Notes: generated by a model from the letters alone, not told the origin. DNA of 64,000 nucleotides from Nocardia amikacinitolerans NBRC 108937 (GCF_001612615.1 NZ_BDAU01000021.1:1-64000), one strand, 5' to 3'. Shown: positions 8,715 to 18,520, counted from the first letter of the stretch. A program made the numbers and translations.

Positions 8715-10505
8715 TCAGCGACCGGGCGGAAGTTCCCGCTGACCCCGCTGCCCCGGCAGTTCCCGCTGCTCGCGGGCGGCCAGTTCGTCGCGGTGTTCGA
8801 CCGGCGGCAGGCCGTATCCCTGCTGCCCGTAGCCGGACGGCAGCGCGGAGTACCGCGGGTCGTGCGGCGACGGATAGTGCGGCGGGGGGTAGTGGGCGTC
8901 GACAACGGTCGACGCGATGCGATGCGCGTGCCACGCCTCAGGCGACCCGGGCGGCAGCTGGTAACCGACCGGCGGCGCGACCGCCTGCTGGGCCGGACCG
9001 TGCGAGTCCTGCGAGTCCACCGTCACCTTTCTGGTGCGGCGCAGCGTGAAGGTGATCTCCTCCACCTCTTCGAAGGCCTGCCGCGCCGTGCGCAGCGGGT
9101 GGGTCGCGGTGTCGATCGCGTTGGCGACGAACGAGGGCACCAGCGGGCGGATCCAGCGCGCCGCGGTGTCGGTGAACGGCACCGTGCCGATGATCGGCAG
9201 CTCCAGGCCGCCGCCACCCTTGGGTTCCGCCGGGCTTGGAGCCGGGGCGAGTGCGCCGGCGTTCGCGGCGGGCGCCAACGCGCCCGCGCCGACGGTCGCG
9301 GGCAGGTTCGGTGTCACGATCCCGTCCTGAGACACGGAGCTGTCCTTTCGGTCGGCAGCCGGTGCGGCTGGCAGTGCGTGTGGCGTCGGCTCGTCAAGGC
9401 CGGTGATGCCGATCTCCAGCCCGCCGATGGCCGCGATGATCCTGGTGCGCTGACGCTCCCTGTCGATGGCGGTGTCGGCCTCCACGGCGAGCCTTGCGGC
9501 GGTGAGCTGCTGTTCGGCGCGCAGATTCTCCGCTTCGGCGCGAACCTCGGCGCGCTTGATCGCGATGGCCGCCTCGGCCTCGCGTTCGGCGCGATCGACC
9601 ACGGCGCGCGCGGCGGCGTGCCGGTCGAACGAGGTCTCGCCGCGCCACCAGCGCAGCAGCAGCGGAAGCAGGGCGAGCAGCACGAAGGCGAGCAGTGTGG
9701 CGAGGCGCAGCAGCGCGCCGCCCGATGTCGCGGTGTGGTCGTTCATCGCCACCCAGCGCGCGCCGAGACCGCGATCGCCGTCCGCGAAGGCGACGGATCG
9801 GGCTGCGGCCGTTGCGCTTTCGGCCTCGGCAAGGCGCTGATCCAGCTGCCCGGCGCGGTCGAGGGCCGCGGCGTGCCGGTCGCGGGCGTCCTGGAGCATC
9901 TCGTTGGCGGTCTGCGATTCGGGGCCGCGGCCCGGCACGCCGGTGATCCTGGTCTGCGGGCACTCCGGCGTCGGGTTGAACTCGCACCGGGCGATCACCA
10001 GCATGCGGTCGATATCGGCCTGCGCGGCGGCGATGGTCTGGTCGAGCGCGGTCCGGTCGGCGCGCGCACGGTTCAGCTCGGCGCCCGCGGCGGCCACCGC
10101 GGACGCGGATTCGACGGCCGCGTGCGACTTTTCGTCGAGCACCCGATCCACCGAGCCGTCGAACAGCGCCGTGCTCGCGAGTTCGGCGAGCAGCACGCCG
10201 GTGACCACGGCCACCGCGATCCGTCCGGCCAGCCCGAGCCGGTCGGGCATCCGCCCCGGCCGTGCGGTGGCGAGGGCACGGCCGACGGTGCCCGCGATCA
10301 GTGCGACGATCAGCGCGAGCGGCACGATGGCGAGCAGCGGCCAGCCGTCGGTCGCGGCCAGCGCCAACGTCGTCACGACACCCGCTACCAGGGCGAACAG
10401 TGCGACGGCCGCTCCGGTGACGGCATAGCCTGCGTGTTCGTGGCGTTCGGTGAGTTCACCGCTCTGACCTCCGCCGAGCCAGGTGAACAAGCCGGTGACG
10501 GTCAT
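8715..10505 (-). CDS. DUF4407 domain membrane protein
   Basis: A 596-residue protein. Four hydrophobic segments (about 25-50, 55-75, 95-115, 265-285) flank a charged helical region (about 125-240) that looks coiled-coil, followed by another charged helical segment rich in Arg, Glu and Ala (about 295-370). This layout is that of DUF4407, a family of unknown function. The last 230 residues are low-complexity, ending in a Pro/Tyr/Gln/His-rich tail. The ATG at 10505 begins MTVTGLFTWLGGG. It stands alone between the cyclase and chorismate mutase. Only the family assignment is supported. Confidence 0.85.
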   Translation of the reverse strand: MTVTGLFTWLGGGQSGELTERHEHAGYAVTGAAVALFALVAGVVTTLALAATDGWPLLAIVPLALIVALIAGTVGRALATARPGRMPDRLGLAGRIAVAVVTGVLLAELASTALFDGSVDRVLDEKSHAAVESASAVAAAGAELNRARADRTALDQTIAAAQADIDRMLVIARCEFNPTPECPQTRITGVPGRGPESQTANEMLQDARDRHAAALDRAGQLDQRLAEAESATAAARSVAFADGDRGLGARWVAMNDHTATSGGALLRLATLLAFVLLALLPLLLRWWRGETSFDRHAAARAVVDRAEREAEAAIAIKRAEVRAEAENLRAEQQLTAARLAVEADTAIDRERQRTRIIAAIGGLEIGITGLDEPTPHALPAAPAADRKDSSVSQDGIVTPNLPATVGAGALAPAANAGALAPAPSPAEPKGGGGLELPIIGTVPFTDTAARWIRPLVPSFVANAIDTATHPLRTARQAFEEVEEITFTLRRTRKVTVDSQDSHGPAQQAVAPPVGYQLPPGSPEAWHAHRIASTVVDAHYPPPHYPSPHDPRYSALPSGYGQQGYGLPPVEHRDELAAREQRELPGQRGQRELPPGR

Positions 10506-10751
10506 GGGGATCTCACATCCTCGTCCCAGTCGTTTGGCAGCTTGGCGAAACTGTCACAGATTCGTTGTCCCAGCGTGACAGGCGTCTGCCCGACACACCG
10601 AGTACGGCAGGGCGGATGTGTCGAGGCTCACAGAAAAGTGGTTTCCGGCGGGCCGTTTTCGGCTCAGAAGGGCCGGCGTGAGTCGGCGCGAGGGCCGTCG
10701 CTTCGCCTTAACCTGGCAGGGTGATGCGTTGTCGGACGAACGGGTGGGAGC

Positions 10752-11330
10752 ATGCGCGCACTTGCGGTGGCACTGCTGTGCGCGGCACTGCTCGTGTGGA
10801 CCGCGGGTAGCGCCAGGCCGGTCCCCGGCGAGCAGGTGTCCGATCCGCTCGATCCGCTCGTCGCGCTGGTCGCGCAGCGGCTCGACACCGCCGACGCCGT
10901 CGCCGCCGCCAAGTGGGCAGACGCAGCGCGCGATGGAGCGGCACCGAAGATCGATGACCCGGAGCGCGAGGCGGAGGTCTACGACGCCATGGCCCGCCTC
11001 GGCGCCGCGCACGGCCTGCCCGAAAACTGGGTCAGGAAGGTGTTTTTCGGCCAGATCGAGGCGAGCAAGACGGTGCAGTACGGCCTCATCGCGCGCTGGC
11101 GGTTCGATCCCGCCGCCGCCCCCGCCACGCCGCCGGACCTGACCGACGTCCGCCCGACCATCGATCGGCTGAACACGGCGATCATCGATCAGCTGGCCGA
11201 GCACCGCGTCGAGCTCGCCGCACCGGACTGCATGGAACGGTTGGCGCACGGCGTTTTCGCGCACTTCGCGACCGCCGATCCGCTGCACCGGCTGGCCCTG
11301 ATTCGCGCCGCGTCGGCGCTGTGTCGATAA
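10752..11330 (+). CDS. Secreted chorismate mutase, AroQ-gamma (MtCM-like)
   Basis: A 192-residue exported enzyme converting chorismate to prephenate. A signal peptide covers about residues 1-21 (ALAVALLCAALLVWTAGSA). The mature part aligns with M. tuberculosis Rv1885c from memory: VAQRLDTADAVAAAKW carries the catalytic Arg and Lys, DDPEREAEVYD the second Arg. Two C-terminal Cys (in DCMERL and at LCR) match its disulfide. The position of the catalytic Glu109 of MtCM appears to be Gln (TVQYG), which is seen in other AroQ enzymes. The ATG at 10752 follows GGTGGGAG. Why an exported mutase is made is not known in this group. Confidence 0.9.
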   Translation: MRALAVALLCAALLVWTAGSARPVPGEQVSDPLDPLVALVAQRLDTADAVAAAKWADAARDGAAPKIDDPEREAEVYDAMARLGAAHGLPENWVRKVFFGQIEASKTVQYGLIARWRFDPAAAPATPPDLTDVRPTIDRLNTAIIDQLAEHRVELAAPDCMERLAHGVFAHFATADPLHRLALIRAASALCR

Positions 11331-11670
11331 GCGCTGGTGCGCTGTGTCAGTAGGCGCTGGTGCGTTGTGTCGAAAATTACTGATCTTGTTTGCTGAAAAT
11401 GTGCTGAAAGCCACAGGGGGCAAAAGAACCCGGACGGTCGGATACCGTCCGAGGCTTGTCACACCCCTGTCGGAAATATCTCATCCAGGCCGCTGACGAG
11501 TTAGCCGCGGCACAACGGGTTTGCCGTCCTCCGGCCGGGGGAAATCATCTTCGATGCAGGTGAGCGCCTGTTCTCGGGGCTGAAGAGCCTTGTCGGACGC
11601 TCTGTCGGTGGCCCATCGCCGCCGCCCGGCACCGAGTGCCGGGGGATCGATCCAGGTCCATCCGCTGCTT
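11331..11670. other. Intergenic region with a short duplication and one hairpin
   Basis: A 23-bp segment starting GCGCTGGTGCGCTGTGTC at 11331 is partly duplicated right after the chorismate mutase stop. A hairpin with 8-bp arms (CGGACGGT at 11431-11438 and ACCGTCCG at 11444-11451) follows and may end the chorismate mutase transcript. Nothing else recognisable was seen before the gltB leader. Confidence 0.5.
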
Positions 11671-11676
11671 TACACT
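11671..11676 (+). promoter_or_regulatory. Candidate -10 box of the gltB leader transcript
   Basis: TACACT fits the actinobacterial TANNNT -10 consensus and lies 18 bp before the GGAGGA of the short leader ORF. No convincing -35 was seen. Confidence 0.4.
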
Positions 11677-11704
11677 GGACGACGCGCACACGTGGAGGAC
11701 CGTA

Positions 11705-11722
11705 ATGAAGAAGCCCAGCTAG
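11705..11722 (+). CDS. Five-residue leader ORF (MKKPS) upstream of gltB
   Basis: ATG AAG AAG CCC AGC TAG, preceded at 5 nt by a perfect GGAGGA (11694-11699). Such a strong ribosome-binding site on a five-codon frame, 340 nt ahead of gltB and followed by stable stem-loops, suggests a translated leader peptide whose ribosome occupancy could control gltB. No glutamine or glutamate codons are present. The translation and role are inferred from the signals alone. Confidence 0.5.
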   Translation: MKKPS

Positions 11723-11935
11723 ACCAGGTTATTAGTGCTACCTAAGTTGGTTGGGCCCCGGACCTGACTTATCGTTTGCTCTTACGCCGAACACGAAATG
11801 TTCGGCACCATCGCCCGCTCGGGCTCACCAAGTAGGTGCCCAGAGTAGCGGGCGAGCACCCGCACGGAGGTAAGGAACACGTAAGCGTTCCGTTACCGAC
11901 TAGCACCCACTACGTATCCATCGCGGGTGGACAAC
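11723..11935 (+). ncRNA. Structured 5' leader of gltB, unassigned RNA family
   Basis: Between the leader ORF and gltB the RNA can form three consecutive stem-loops. The first is GCCGAAC/GTTCGGC at 11786-11806. The second is a two-part stem at 11811-11855, with an outer 9 bp TCGCCCGCT/AGCGGGCGA and an inner GGGC-CACC/GGTG-CCC closing an AAGTA loop. The third is GGTAAGGAAC/GTTCCGTTACC at 11869-11897, with one bulge. Further up, CAGGT near 11723 could pair with ACCTG near 11761. No known riboswitch signature was matched. The region could be an attenuator or a ligand-binding RNA for nitrogen control. Confidence 0.5.
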
Positions 11936-12065
11936 TGGAGACGTGACTGCACGCCGGAAGACCATCAGCGCGGCTGGATTCCGGAACGTACGGGCGCAGT
12001 CTTGACGGAGGCGTTCGACGAAAGGCCGTTTTTTCTTCGAAGGCCACTTTCTTGAAGGCAGAGGC

Positions 12066-15000
12066 ATGACGCAACTTCCTGGCCACAGGTCACCTGGACC
12101 CATCGGTCTCTACGACCCGGCGAACGAACACGACGCCTGCGGCGTCGCGTTCGTCGTCGACATGCACGGCCGCCGCAGCCGCGACATCGTCGACAAGGCT
12201 ATTACGGCACTCTTGAATCTGGAGCACCGTGGTGCCGCCGGTGCCGAGCCGAACTCCGGCGACGGCGCGGGCGTCCTCATCCAGATCCCGGACCGTTTCT
12301 TCCGCGCGATCGTGGACTTCGAGCTGCCTGCCGAAGGTGCCTACGCGTCCGGCATCGCCTTCCTCCCGCAGGCCCGCCGCGAAGCCGCGCGCGCCGCCTA
12401 CGGCGTGGAGAAGATCGTCAAGGAAGAGGGCCTCGAGGTTCTCGGCTGGCGCGAGGTGCCGATCGACGACTCGTCGCTCGGCGCGCTGTCGCGCGACGCC
12501 ATGCCGACCTTCCGCCAGATCTTCATCGCCTCGCCGAAGGGCGCCGCCGAGCAGCTGTCCGGCATGGACCTGGAGCGTCGCGCCTACGTCATCCGCAAGC
12601 GCGTCGAGCACGAGCTCGGCTCGCAGGGCGCAGGCGAGGGCGCCGTCGGCAAGGAGTCGGTGTACTTCCCGAGCCTGTCCGGCCAGACCTTCGTCTACAA
12701 GGGCATGTTCACCACGCCCCAGCTGCGCGCCTTCTACCTGGACCTGCAGGACGACCGTGTCGAGTCCGCGCTTGGCATCGTGCACTCCCGCTTCTCCACC
12801 AACACCTTCCCCTCGTGGCCGCTCGCGCACCCGTTCCGCCGGGTTGCGCACAACGGTGAGATCAACACCGTCACCGGCAACGAGAACTGGATGCGGGCCC
12901 GCGAGGCGCTGCTGAACAGCGACGTCTTCGGTACCGACTCCGCTGGCAAGAACCGCCTGGAGAAGATCTTCCCCGTCTGTACCCCCGGCGCGAGCGACAC
13001 GGCCCGCTTCGACGAGGTGCTGGAACTGCTGCACCTGGGCGGCCGCAGCCTGCCGCACGCGGTGCTGATGATGATTCCCGAGGCCTGGGAACGCAACGAG
13101 AACATGGACCCGCAGCGGCGGGCGTTCTACGAGTACCACTCGATGCTGATGGAGCCGTGGGACGGCCCCGCGTCGGTGTGCTTCTCCGACGGCACCGTCA
13201 TCGGTGCCGTGCTCGACCGCAACGGCCTGCGGCCGAGCCGTATCTGGGTCACCGAGGACGGCCTCGTCGTGATGGCCTCCGAGGTCGGCGTGCTCGACAT
13301 CGACCAGTCCAAGGTCGTCAAGAAGGCCCGACTACAGCCGGGCCGCATGTTCCTGGTCGACACCTCCAAGGGCCGCATCGTCACCGACGACGAGATCAAG
13401 TCCGAGCTCGCCGCCGAGCACCCCTACCAGCAGTGGCTGGACGAGGGCGTGACCCGGCTCGCCGATCTGCCGGACCGCCCGCACGTGCACATGTCGCACG
13501 ACCGCGTGCTGATCCGCCAGCAGATCTTCGGATACACCACCGAAGAGCTGAACCTGCTGATCTCGCCGATGGCCAAGACCGGCCTCGAGGCGCTCGGCTC
13601 GATGGGCACCGACACCCCGATCGCGGTGCTGTCCTCGCGCCCGCGCCTGCTGTTCGACTACTTCTCGCAGCTGTTCGCGCAGGTGACCAACCCGCCGCTG
13701 GACGCGATCCGCGAAGAGGTCGTCACCAGCCTCAAGCGCAACATCGGTCCCGAGGCCGATCTGATGCACCCCGGCCCCGAGTCGTGCAAGCAGATCGCCA
13801 TCGAGCAGCCGATCCTGGACAACGACGAGCTGGCCAAGCTCGTGCACATCAACGACGACGGCTCGCGTCCCGAGCTGCGCTCGGTGGTCGTGCGCGGCCT
13901 GTACCCGGTGAAGAAGGGTGGCAAGGGCCTGCGCAAGGCGCTCGAGGCCATCAACACCCAGGTCTCGGCGGCCATCGACGGCGGAGCGCGGATCATCGTG
14001 CTCTCCGACCGCGAGTCCAACGAGAAGCTGGCGCCGATCCCGTCGCTGCTGCTGACCTCCTCGGTGCACCACCACCTGGTGCGCGAGCGCACCCGCACCA
14101 AGGTCGGCCTGATCGTGGAGGCCGGTGACGCCCGCGAGGTGCACCACATGGCCATGCTGGTCGGCTTCGGCGCGGCCGCGATCAACCCGTACATGGCCTT
14201 CGAGACCATCGAGGACATGCTGGAGCGCGGCGCGCTCGACCTCGGCACCGGCAGCCTGGAGACGGACTTCCGCAAGGCGGTCGCCAACTTCAACAAGGCG
14301 GCGGGCAAAGGCGTGCTGAAGGTGATGTCCAAGATGGGCATCTCCACGCTGGCCTCCTACAACGGCGCGCAGCTCTTCCAGGTGATCGGTCTGTCGCAGG
14401 ACCTGGTGGACGAGTACTTCACCGGCCTGCGCTCACACCTGGGCGGCATCGGCCTCGACGAGATCGCCGACGAGGTCGCGGCCCGGCACCGGGTCGCGTT
14501 CCTGGAGAACCGCAACGAGCGCGCGCACCGCGAGCTCGAGGTGGGCGGCGAGTACCAGTGGCGTCGCGAGGGCGAATACCACCTGTTCAACCCGGACACC
14601 GTGTTCAAGCTGCAGCACGCGACCCGCTCGGGCCAGTACTCGATCTTCAAGGAGTACACCAAGCTGGTCGACGACCAGTCCGAGCGCTTGGCCTCGCTGC
14701 GCGGCCTGTTCAAGTTCAAGTCCGGTGAGCGCGCGCCGATCTCGATCGACGAGGTCGAGCCCGCCTCGGAGATCGTGAAGCGGTTCTCCACCGGCGCGAT
14801 GAGCTACGGCTCCATCTCGGCCGAGGCGCACGAGACCCTCGCGATCGCGATGAACCGGCTCGGCGGCCGCTCGAACTCCGGTGAGGGCGGCGAGCACCCG
14901 GCTCGCTTCGAGGTCGAGGAGAACGGCGACTGGCGTCGTTCGGCGATCAAGCAGGTGGCCTCCGGCCGCTTCGGCGTGACCGCGCACTACCTGACCAACT

Positions 15001-16712
15001 GCACCGACATCCAGATCAAGATGGCCCAGGGCGCCAAGCCGGGCGAGGGCGGCCAGCTGCCCGCGCACAAGGTGTACCCGTGGGTCGCCGAGGTGCGGCA
15101 CTCGACGCCGGGCGTCGGCCTGATCTCGCCGCCGCCGCACCACGACATCTACTCGATCGAGGACCTGGCGCAGCTGATCCACGATCTGAAGAACGCGAAC
15201 CCGCAGGCGCGGATTCACGTGAAACTGGTCGCGGAGCCCGGCGTCGGCACCGTCGCCGCTGGTGTGTCGAAGGCGCACGCGGACGTCGTGCTGATCTCCG
15301 GCCACGACGGCGGCACCGGCGCGTCCCCGCTGACCTCGCTCAAGCACGCGGGCGGTCCCTGGGAGCTCGGCCTCGCCGAGACCCAGCAGACGCTGCTGCT
15401 GAACGGTCTGCGCGACCGCATCGTGGTGCAGGTCGACGGTCAGATGAAGACCGGCCGCGACGTCGTGATCGCCGCGCTGCTCGGCGCGGAGGAGTACGGC
15501 TTCGCGACCGCGCCGCTGGTGGTCTCGGGCTGCATCATGATGCGCGTCTGCCACCTCGACACCTGCCCCGTCGGCGTCGCGACGCAGAACCCCGTGCTGC
15601 GCGAACGCTTCACCGGCAAGCCGGAATTCGTCGAGAACTTCTTCATGTTCATCGCCGAAGAGGTCCGTGAACTGCTGGCCTCGCTCGGCTTCCGCACGCT
15701 GGACGAGGCCATCGGCCGGGTCGACATGCTCGACACCTCCAAGGCCAAGCAGCACTGGAAGGCCAGCAAGCTGGACCTGTCGCCGATCCTGGACGACGTC
15801 GAGACGGCGTTCATGTCCCAGGACCGCCGCTGCACCAAGTCGCAGGACCACGGCCTGGACAAGGCGCTGGACCAGCAGCTGATCACGCAGAGCCGGGACG
15901 CGCTGGAGCGCGGCAAGCCGGTGAAGTTCGAGACCAAGATCACGAACGTGAACCGCACGGTCGGAACCATGCTCGGCCACGAGGTGACCAAGCTGTACGG
16001 CGGCACCGGCCTGCCCGACGACACCATCGACATCACGTTCACCGGTTCCGCGGGCAACAGCTTCGGCGCCTTCGTTCCCGCCGGCATCACGCTGCGCGTG
16101 CAGGGTGACGCGAACGACTATGTCGGCAAGGGTCTTTCGGGCGGTCACATCGTCGTGCGCCCGTCGCAGAACGCGCCCGCCGATTTCGTCGCGGACCAGA
16201 ACATCATCGCGGGCAACGTGATCCTGTTCGGCGCGACCAGCGGCAAGGCGTTCATCAGCGGCGTGGTCGGCGAGCGGTTCGCCGTGCGCAACTCGGGCGC
16301 CACCGCGGTGGTCGAGGGTGTTGGCGACCACGGCTGCGAGTACATGACCGGCGGCCGGGTGGTCATCCTCGGCGAGACCGGGCGCAACTTCGGCGCCGGT
16401 ATGTCCGGCGGTGTGGCGTTCGTCTACGACCCGGAAGGCACGTTCGCCGCGCGGGTCAACCCCGAACAGAGCGACGCGATCGAGCAGCTGTCCGGTGACG
16501 ACTTCACCTGGCTGCACGACATCGTCGCCGAGCACCGTGACCAGACGGGTTCGGCTGTCGCCGATCGCATCCTGAGCGATTGGTCGCAGCAGGTGAACCA
16601 CTTCGTCAAGGTCATGCCGCGCGAATACAAGAAGGTTTTGCTCGCCATCTCCGAAGCTGAGAAGAGCGGCAAGGACGTGGACGAGGCGATCATGGAGGCC
16701 GCACGTGGCTGA
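12066..16712 (+). CDS. gltB: Glutamate synthase (NADPH) large subunit
   Basis: A 1548-residue alpha subunit that transfers the amide of glutamine to 2-oxoglutarate. Cys25 (EHDACGVAF) is the expected N-terminal nucleophile after removal of a 24-residue propeptide; the glutaminase class II domain follows to about 430. The central domain precedes the FMN domain (about 800-1200), which carries the 3Fe-4S cysteines C1156, C1162 and C1167 in CxxxxxCHLDTCPVGVAT. A C-terminal GXGXG beta-helix runs from about 1290. The ATG at 12066 lies behind a structured leader. It overlaps gltD by 8 bp, so the two subunits are made together. Length and motifs are complete. Confidence 0.98.
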   Translation: MTQLPGHRSPGPIGLYDPANEHDACGVAFVVDMHGRRSRDIVDKAITALLNLEHRGAAGAEPNSGDGAGVLIQIPDRFFRAIVDFELPAEGAYASGIAFLPQARREAARAAYGVEKIVKEEGLEVLGWREVPIDDSSLGALSRDAMPTFRQIFIASPKGAAEQLSGMDLERRAYVIRKRVEHELGSQGAGEGAVGKESVYFPSLSGQTFVYKGMFTTPQLRAFYLDLQDDRVESALGIVHSRFSTNTFPSWPLAHPFRRVAHNGEINTVTGNENWMRAREALLNSDVFGTDSAGKNRLEKIFPVCTPGASDTARFDEVLELLHLGGRSLPHAVLMMIPEAWERNENMDPQRRAFYEYHSMLMEPWDGPASVCFSDGTVIGAVLDRNGLRPSRIWVTEDGLVVMASEVGVLDIDQSKVVKKARLQPGRMFLVDTSKGRIVTDDEIKSELAAEHPYQQWLDEGVTRLADLPDRPHVHMSHDRVLIRQQIFGYTTEELNLLISPMAKTGLEALGSMGTDTPIAVLSSRPRLLFDYFSQLFAQVTNPPLDAIREEVVTSLKRNIGPEADLMHPGPESCKQIAIEQPILDNDELAKLVHINDDGSRPELRSVVVRGLYPVKKGGKGLRKALEAINTQVSAAIDGGARIIVLSDRESNEKLAPIPSLLLTSSVHHHLVRERTRTKVGLIVEAGDAREVHHMAMLVGFGAAAINPYMAFETIEDMLERGALDLGTGSLETDFRKAVANFNKAAGKGVLKVMSKMGISTLASYNGAQLFQVIGLSQDLVDEYFTGLRSHLGGIGLDEIADEVAARHRVAFLENRNERAHRELEVGGEYQWRREGEYHLFNPDTVFKLQHATRSGQYSIFKEYTKLVDDQSERLASLRGLFKFKSGERAPISIDEVEPASEIVKRFSTGAMSYGSISAEAHETLAIAMNRLGGRSNSGEGGEHPARFEVEENGDWRRSAIKQVASGRFGVTAHYLTNCTDIQIKMAQGAKPGEGGQLPAHKVYPWVAEVRHSTPGVGLISPPPHHDIYSIEDLAQLIHDLKNANPQARIHVKLVAEPGVGTVAAGVSKAHADVVLISGHDGGTGASPLTSLKHAGGPWELGLAETQQTLLLNGLRDRIVVQVDGQMKTGRDVVIAALLGAEEYGFATAPLVVSGCIMMRVCHLDTCPVGVATQNPVLRERFTGKPEFVENFFMFIAEEVRELLASLGFRTLDEAIGRVDMLDTSKAKQHWKASKLDLSPILDDVETAFMSQDRRCTKSQDHGLDKALDQQLITQSRDALERGKPVKFETKITNVNRTVGTMLGHEVTKLYGGTGLPDDTIDITFTGSAGNSFGAFVPAGITLRVQGDANDYVGKGLSGGHIVVRPSQNAPADFVADQNIIAGNVILFGATSGKAFISGVVGERFAVRNSGATAVVEGVGDHGCEYMTGGRVVILGETGRNFGAGMSGGVAFVYDPEGTFAARVNPEQSDAIEQLSGDDFTWLHDIVAEHRDQTGSAVADRILSDWSQQVNHFVKVMPREYKKVLLAISEAEKSGKDVDEAIMEAARG

Positions 16713-18174
16713 CCCACAAGGATTTCTGAAGCACACCTCGCGGGAACTGCCCAAGCGGCGTCCGGTTCCGCTGCGCCTGATGGACTGGAAAGAGGTCTAC
16801 GAGGAGAACTTCTCCAAGGACACCTTGAAGACCCAGGCCAGCCGGTGCATGGACTGCGGTATCCCGTTCTGTCACAACGGCTGTCCGCTCGGGAACCTGA
16901 TTCCCGAGTGGAACGACCTGGTGTACAAGGGCCAGTGGCGGGAGGGCATCGATCGCCTGCACGCGACCAACAACTTCCCGGAGTTCACCGGTCGCCTGTG
17001 CCCGGCGCCGTGTGAGGCGTCCTGTGTCCTCGGCATCAACCAGGACCCGGTGACGATCAAGCAGGTCGAGGTCGAGCTCATCGAGAACGCCTTCGACGAG
17101 GGCTGGGTGACCCCGGTCTACCCGACCCGCATCACCGGCAAGAAGGTCGCCGTCGTCGGTTCCGGCCCGGCCGGTCTGGCCGCGGCCCAGCAGCTGACCC
17201 GCGCCGGTCACACCGTGACCGTGTTCGAGCGCGCCGACCGCATCGGCGGCCTGCTGCGCTACGGCATCCCGGAATTCAAGATGGAGAAGCGCTTCATCGA
17301 CCGCCGTCTCGCGCAGATGGAGGCCGAGGGCACCATCTTCAAGACCGGCGTGAACGTGGGCGTGGACATCACCGCCGAGCAGCTGCGCGAGCAGTTCGAC
17401 GCGGTCGTGCTGGCCGGTGGCGCCACCCTGGCCCGCGACCTGCCGATCCCGGGTCGTGAGCTGCAGGGCATCCACCAGGCGATGGAGTTCCTGCCATGGG
17501 CCAACCGGGTGCAGCTTGGCGACGACGTCACCGACGCCGACGGCCTGCCGCCGATCCACGCCAAGGGCAAGAAGGTCGTCATCATCGGTGGCGGCGACAC
17601 CGGCGCGGACTGCCTCGGCACCTCGCACCGCCAGGGCGCGGAGTCCGTGCACCAGTTCGAGATCATGCCGCGTCCGCCGGAGGAGCGCGCCGCGTCCACC
17701 CCGTGGCCGACCTACCCGCTGATGTACCGGGTCTCCTCGGCGCACGAGGAGGGCGGCGAGCGGGTGTTCTCCGTGAACACCGAGCGTTTCGTCGGCAAGG
17801 ACGGCAAGGTGACCGGTCTCGAGGCGCACGAGGTCAAGATGGTCAACGGCCGTTTCGAGAAGGTCGACGGCACCGACTTCACCCTTGAGGCGGATCTGGT
17901 GCTGCTGGCCATGGGCTTCGTCGGACCCGAGAAGCCGGGCCTGCTCACCGATCTCGGTGTCGGCTACGACCAGCGCGGCAACGTCCAGCGCGACAAGAAC
18001 TGGGCCACCAACATCCCCGGCGTCTTCGTCGCCGGTGACATGGGCCGTGGTCAGTCGCTGATCGTGTGGGCCATCGCCGAGGGTCGCGCCGCGGCCGCCG
18101 CGGTCGACCAGTTCCTCGAGGGCGAGACCGCGCTGCCCGCGCCGGTGACGCCGACGATGGTCGCCCAGCGCTGA
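16705..18174 (+). CDS. gltD: Glutamate synthase (NADPH) small subunit
   Basis: A 489-residue beta subunit that passes electrons from NADPH through FAD to GltB. N-terminal cysteines for two 4Fe-4S clusters are present: C48, C51, C56, C60 (CMDCGIPFCHNGC) and C99, C103, C107 (CPAPCEASC). A FAD Rossmann motif GSGPAGLAAAQQL lies at about 152-164 and an NADPH motif GGGDTGADCLG at about 295-305. The GTG start at 16705 lies 8 bp inside the end of gltB, so translation is coupled. A strong hairpin at 18241 ends the operon. Confidence 0.97.
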   Translation: MADPQGFLKHTSRELPKRRPVPLRLMDWKEVYEENFSKDTLKTQASRCMDCGIPFCHNGCPLGNLIPEWNDLVYKGQWREGIDRLHATNNFPEFTGRLCPAPCEASCVLGINQDPVTIKQVEVELIENAFDEGWVTPVYPTRITGKKVAVVGSGPAGLAAAQQLTRAGHTVTVFERADRIGGLLRYGIPEFKMEKRFIDRRLAQMEAEGTIFKTGVNVGVDITAEQLREQFDAVVLAGGATLARDLPIPGRELQGIHQAMEFLPWANRVQLGDDVTDADGLPPIHAKGKKVVIIGGGDTGADCLGTSHRQGAESVHQFEIMPRPPEERAASTPWPTYPLMYRVSSAHEEGGERVFSVNTERFVGKDGKVTGLEAHEVKMVNGRFEKVDGTDFTLEADLVLLAMGFVGPEKPGLLTDLGVGYDQRGNVQRDKNWATNIPGVFVAGDMGRGQSLIVWAIAEGRAAAAAVDQFLEGETALPAPVTPTMVAQR

Positions 18175-18240
18175 TCGAAACCGGCTCTGGTCGAAACCAG
18201 CGCTGATCGGCCAGGCGTCGATCGAACAACGCAAACGCGG

Positions 18241-18271
18241 GGCGCCCGTGGACAACTCGTCCACGGGCGCC
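18241..18271 (+). terminator. gltBD terminator
   Basis: A 13-bp perfect stem (GGCGCCCGTGGAC, loop AACTC, GTCCACGGGCGCC) lies 66 bp past the gltD stop. No T-run follows, as is common in high-GC actinobacteria. The rest of the 330-bp gap to the cutinase shows no gene. Confidence 0.75.
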
Positions 18272-18520
18272 TTCGCACGTTTGCTCGCTGAAATCGGACA
18301 TCGGCGTGGCCCGAATGGCATCTGCGGCGCGCGGGCCCTATTGTGATCTTCGGCGTGCGGCGGGCCGCGGGATCCGGGGGTCGTCGCGCACGTCGTAAAC
18401 GGCGGGTAGCTCGAGTTAACCCTCCGTGCACTGGAACGACATTCGTGGAGTCCAGCATGTGAGCGGCAACTCGACGGGGACGCCCCACACAACCGGGGCC
18501 AGGGTGTGAACTGGAGCAGT

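Noticed and set aside
11431..11451. Hairpin resembling the TetR operator at 5196
   Set aside because: CGGACGGT/ACCGTCCG shares the GACGGT core but has different spacing and centre, so it is more likely a terminator than a second site of that repressor.
10554..11462. 302-codon minus-strand frame over the chorismate mutase gene
   Set aside because: The plus-strand chorismate mutase has a signal peptide, active-site residues and a disulfide pair; the opposite frame has none.
14433..16754. 773-codon open frame antisense to gltB
   Set aside because: It mirrors a confidently assigned enzyme gene, has no domain, and consists of the Arg/Val/His/Asp/Leu-rich residues produced by reading high-GC codons backwards.
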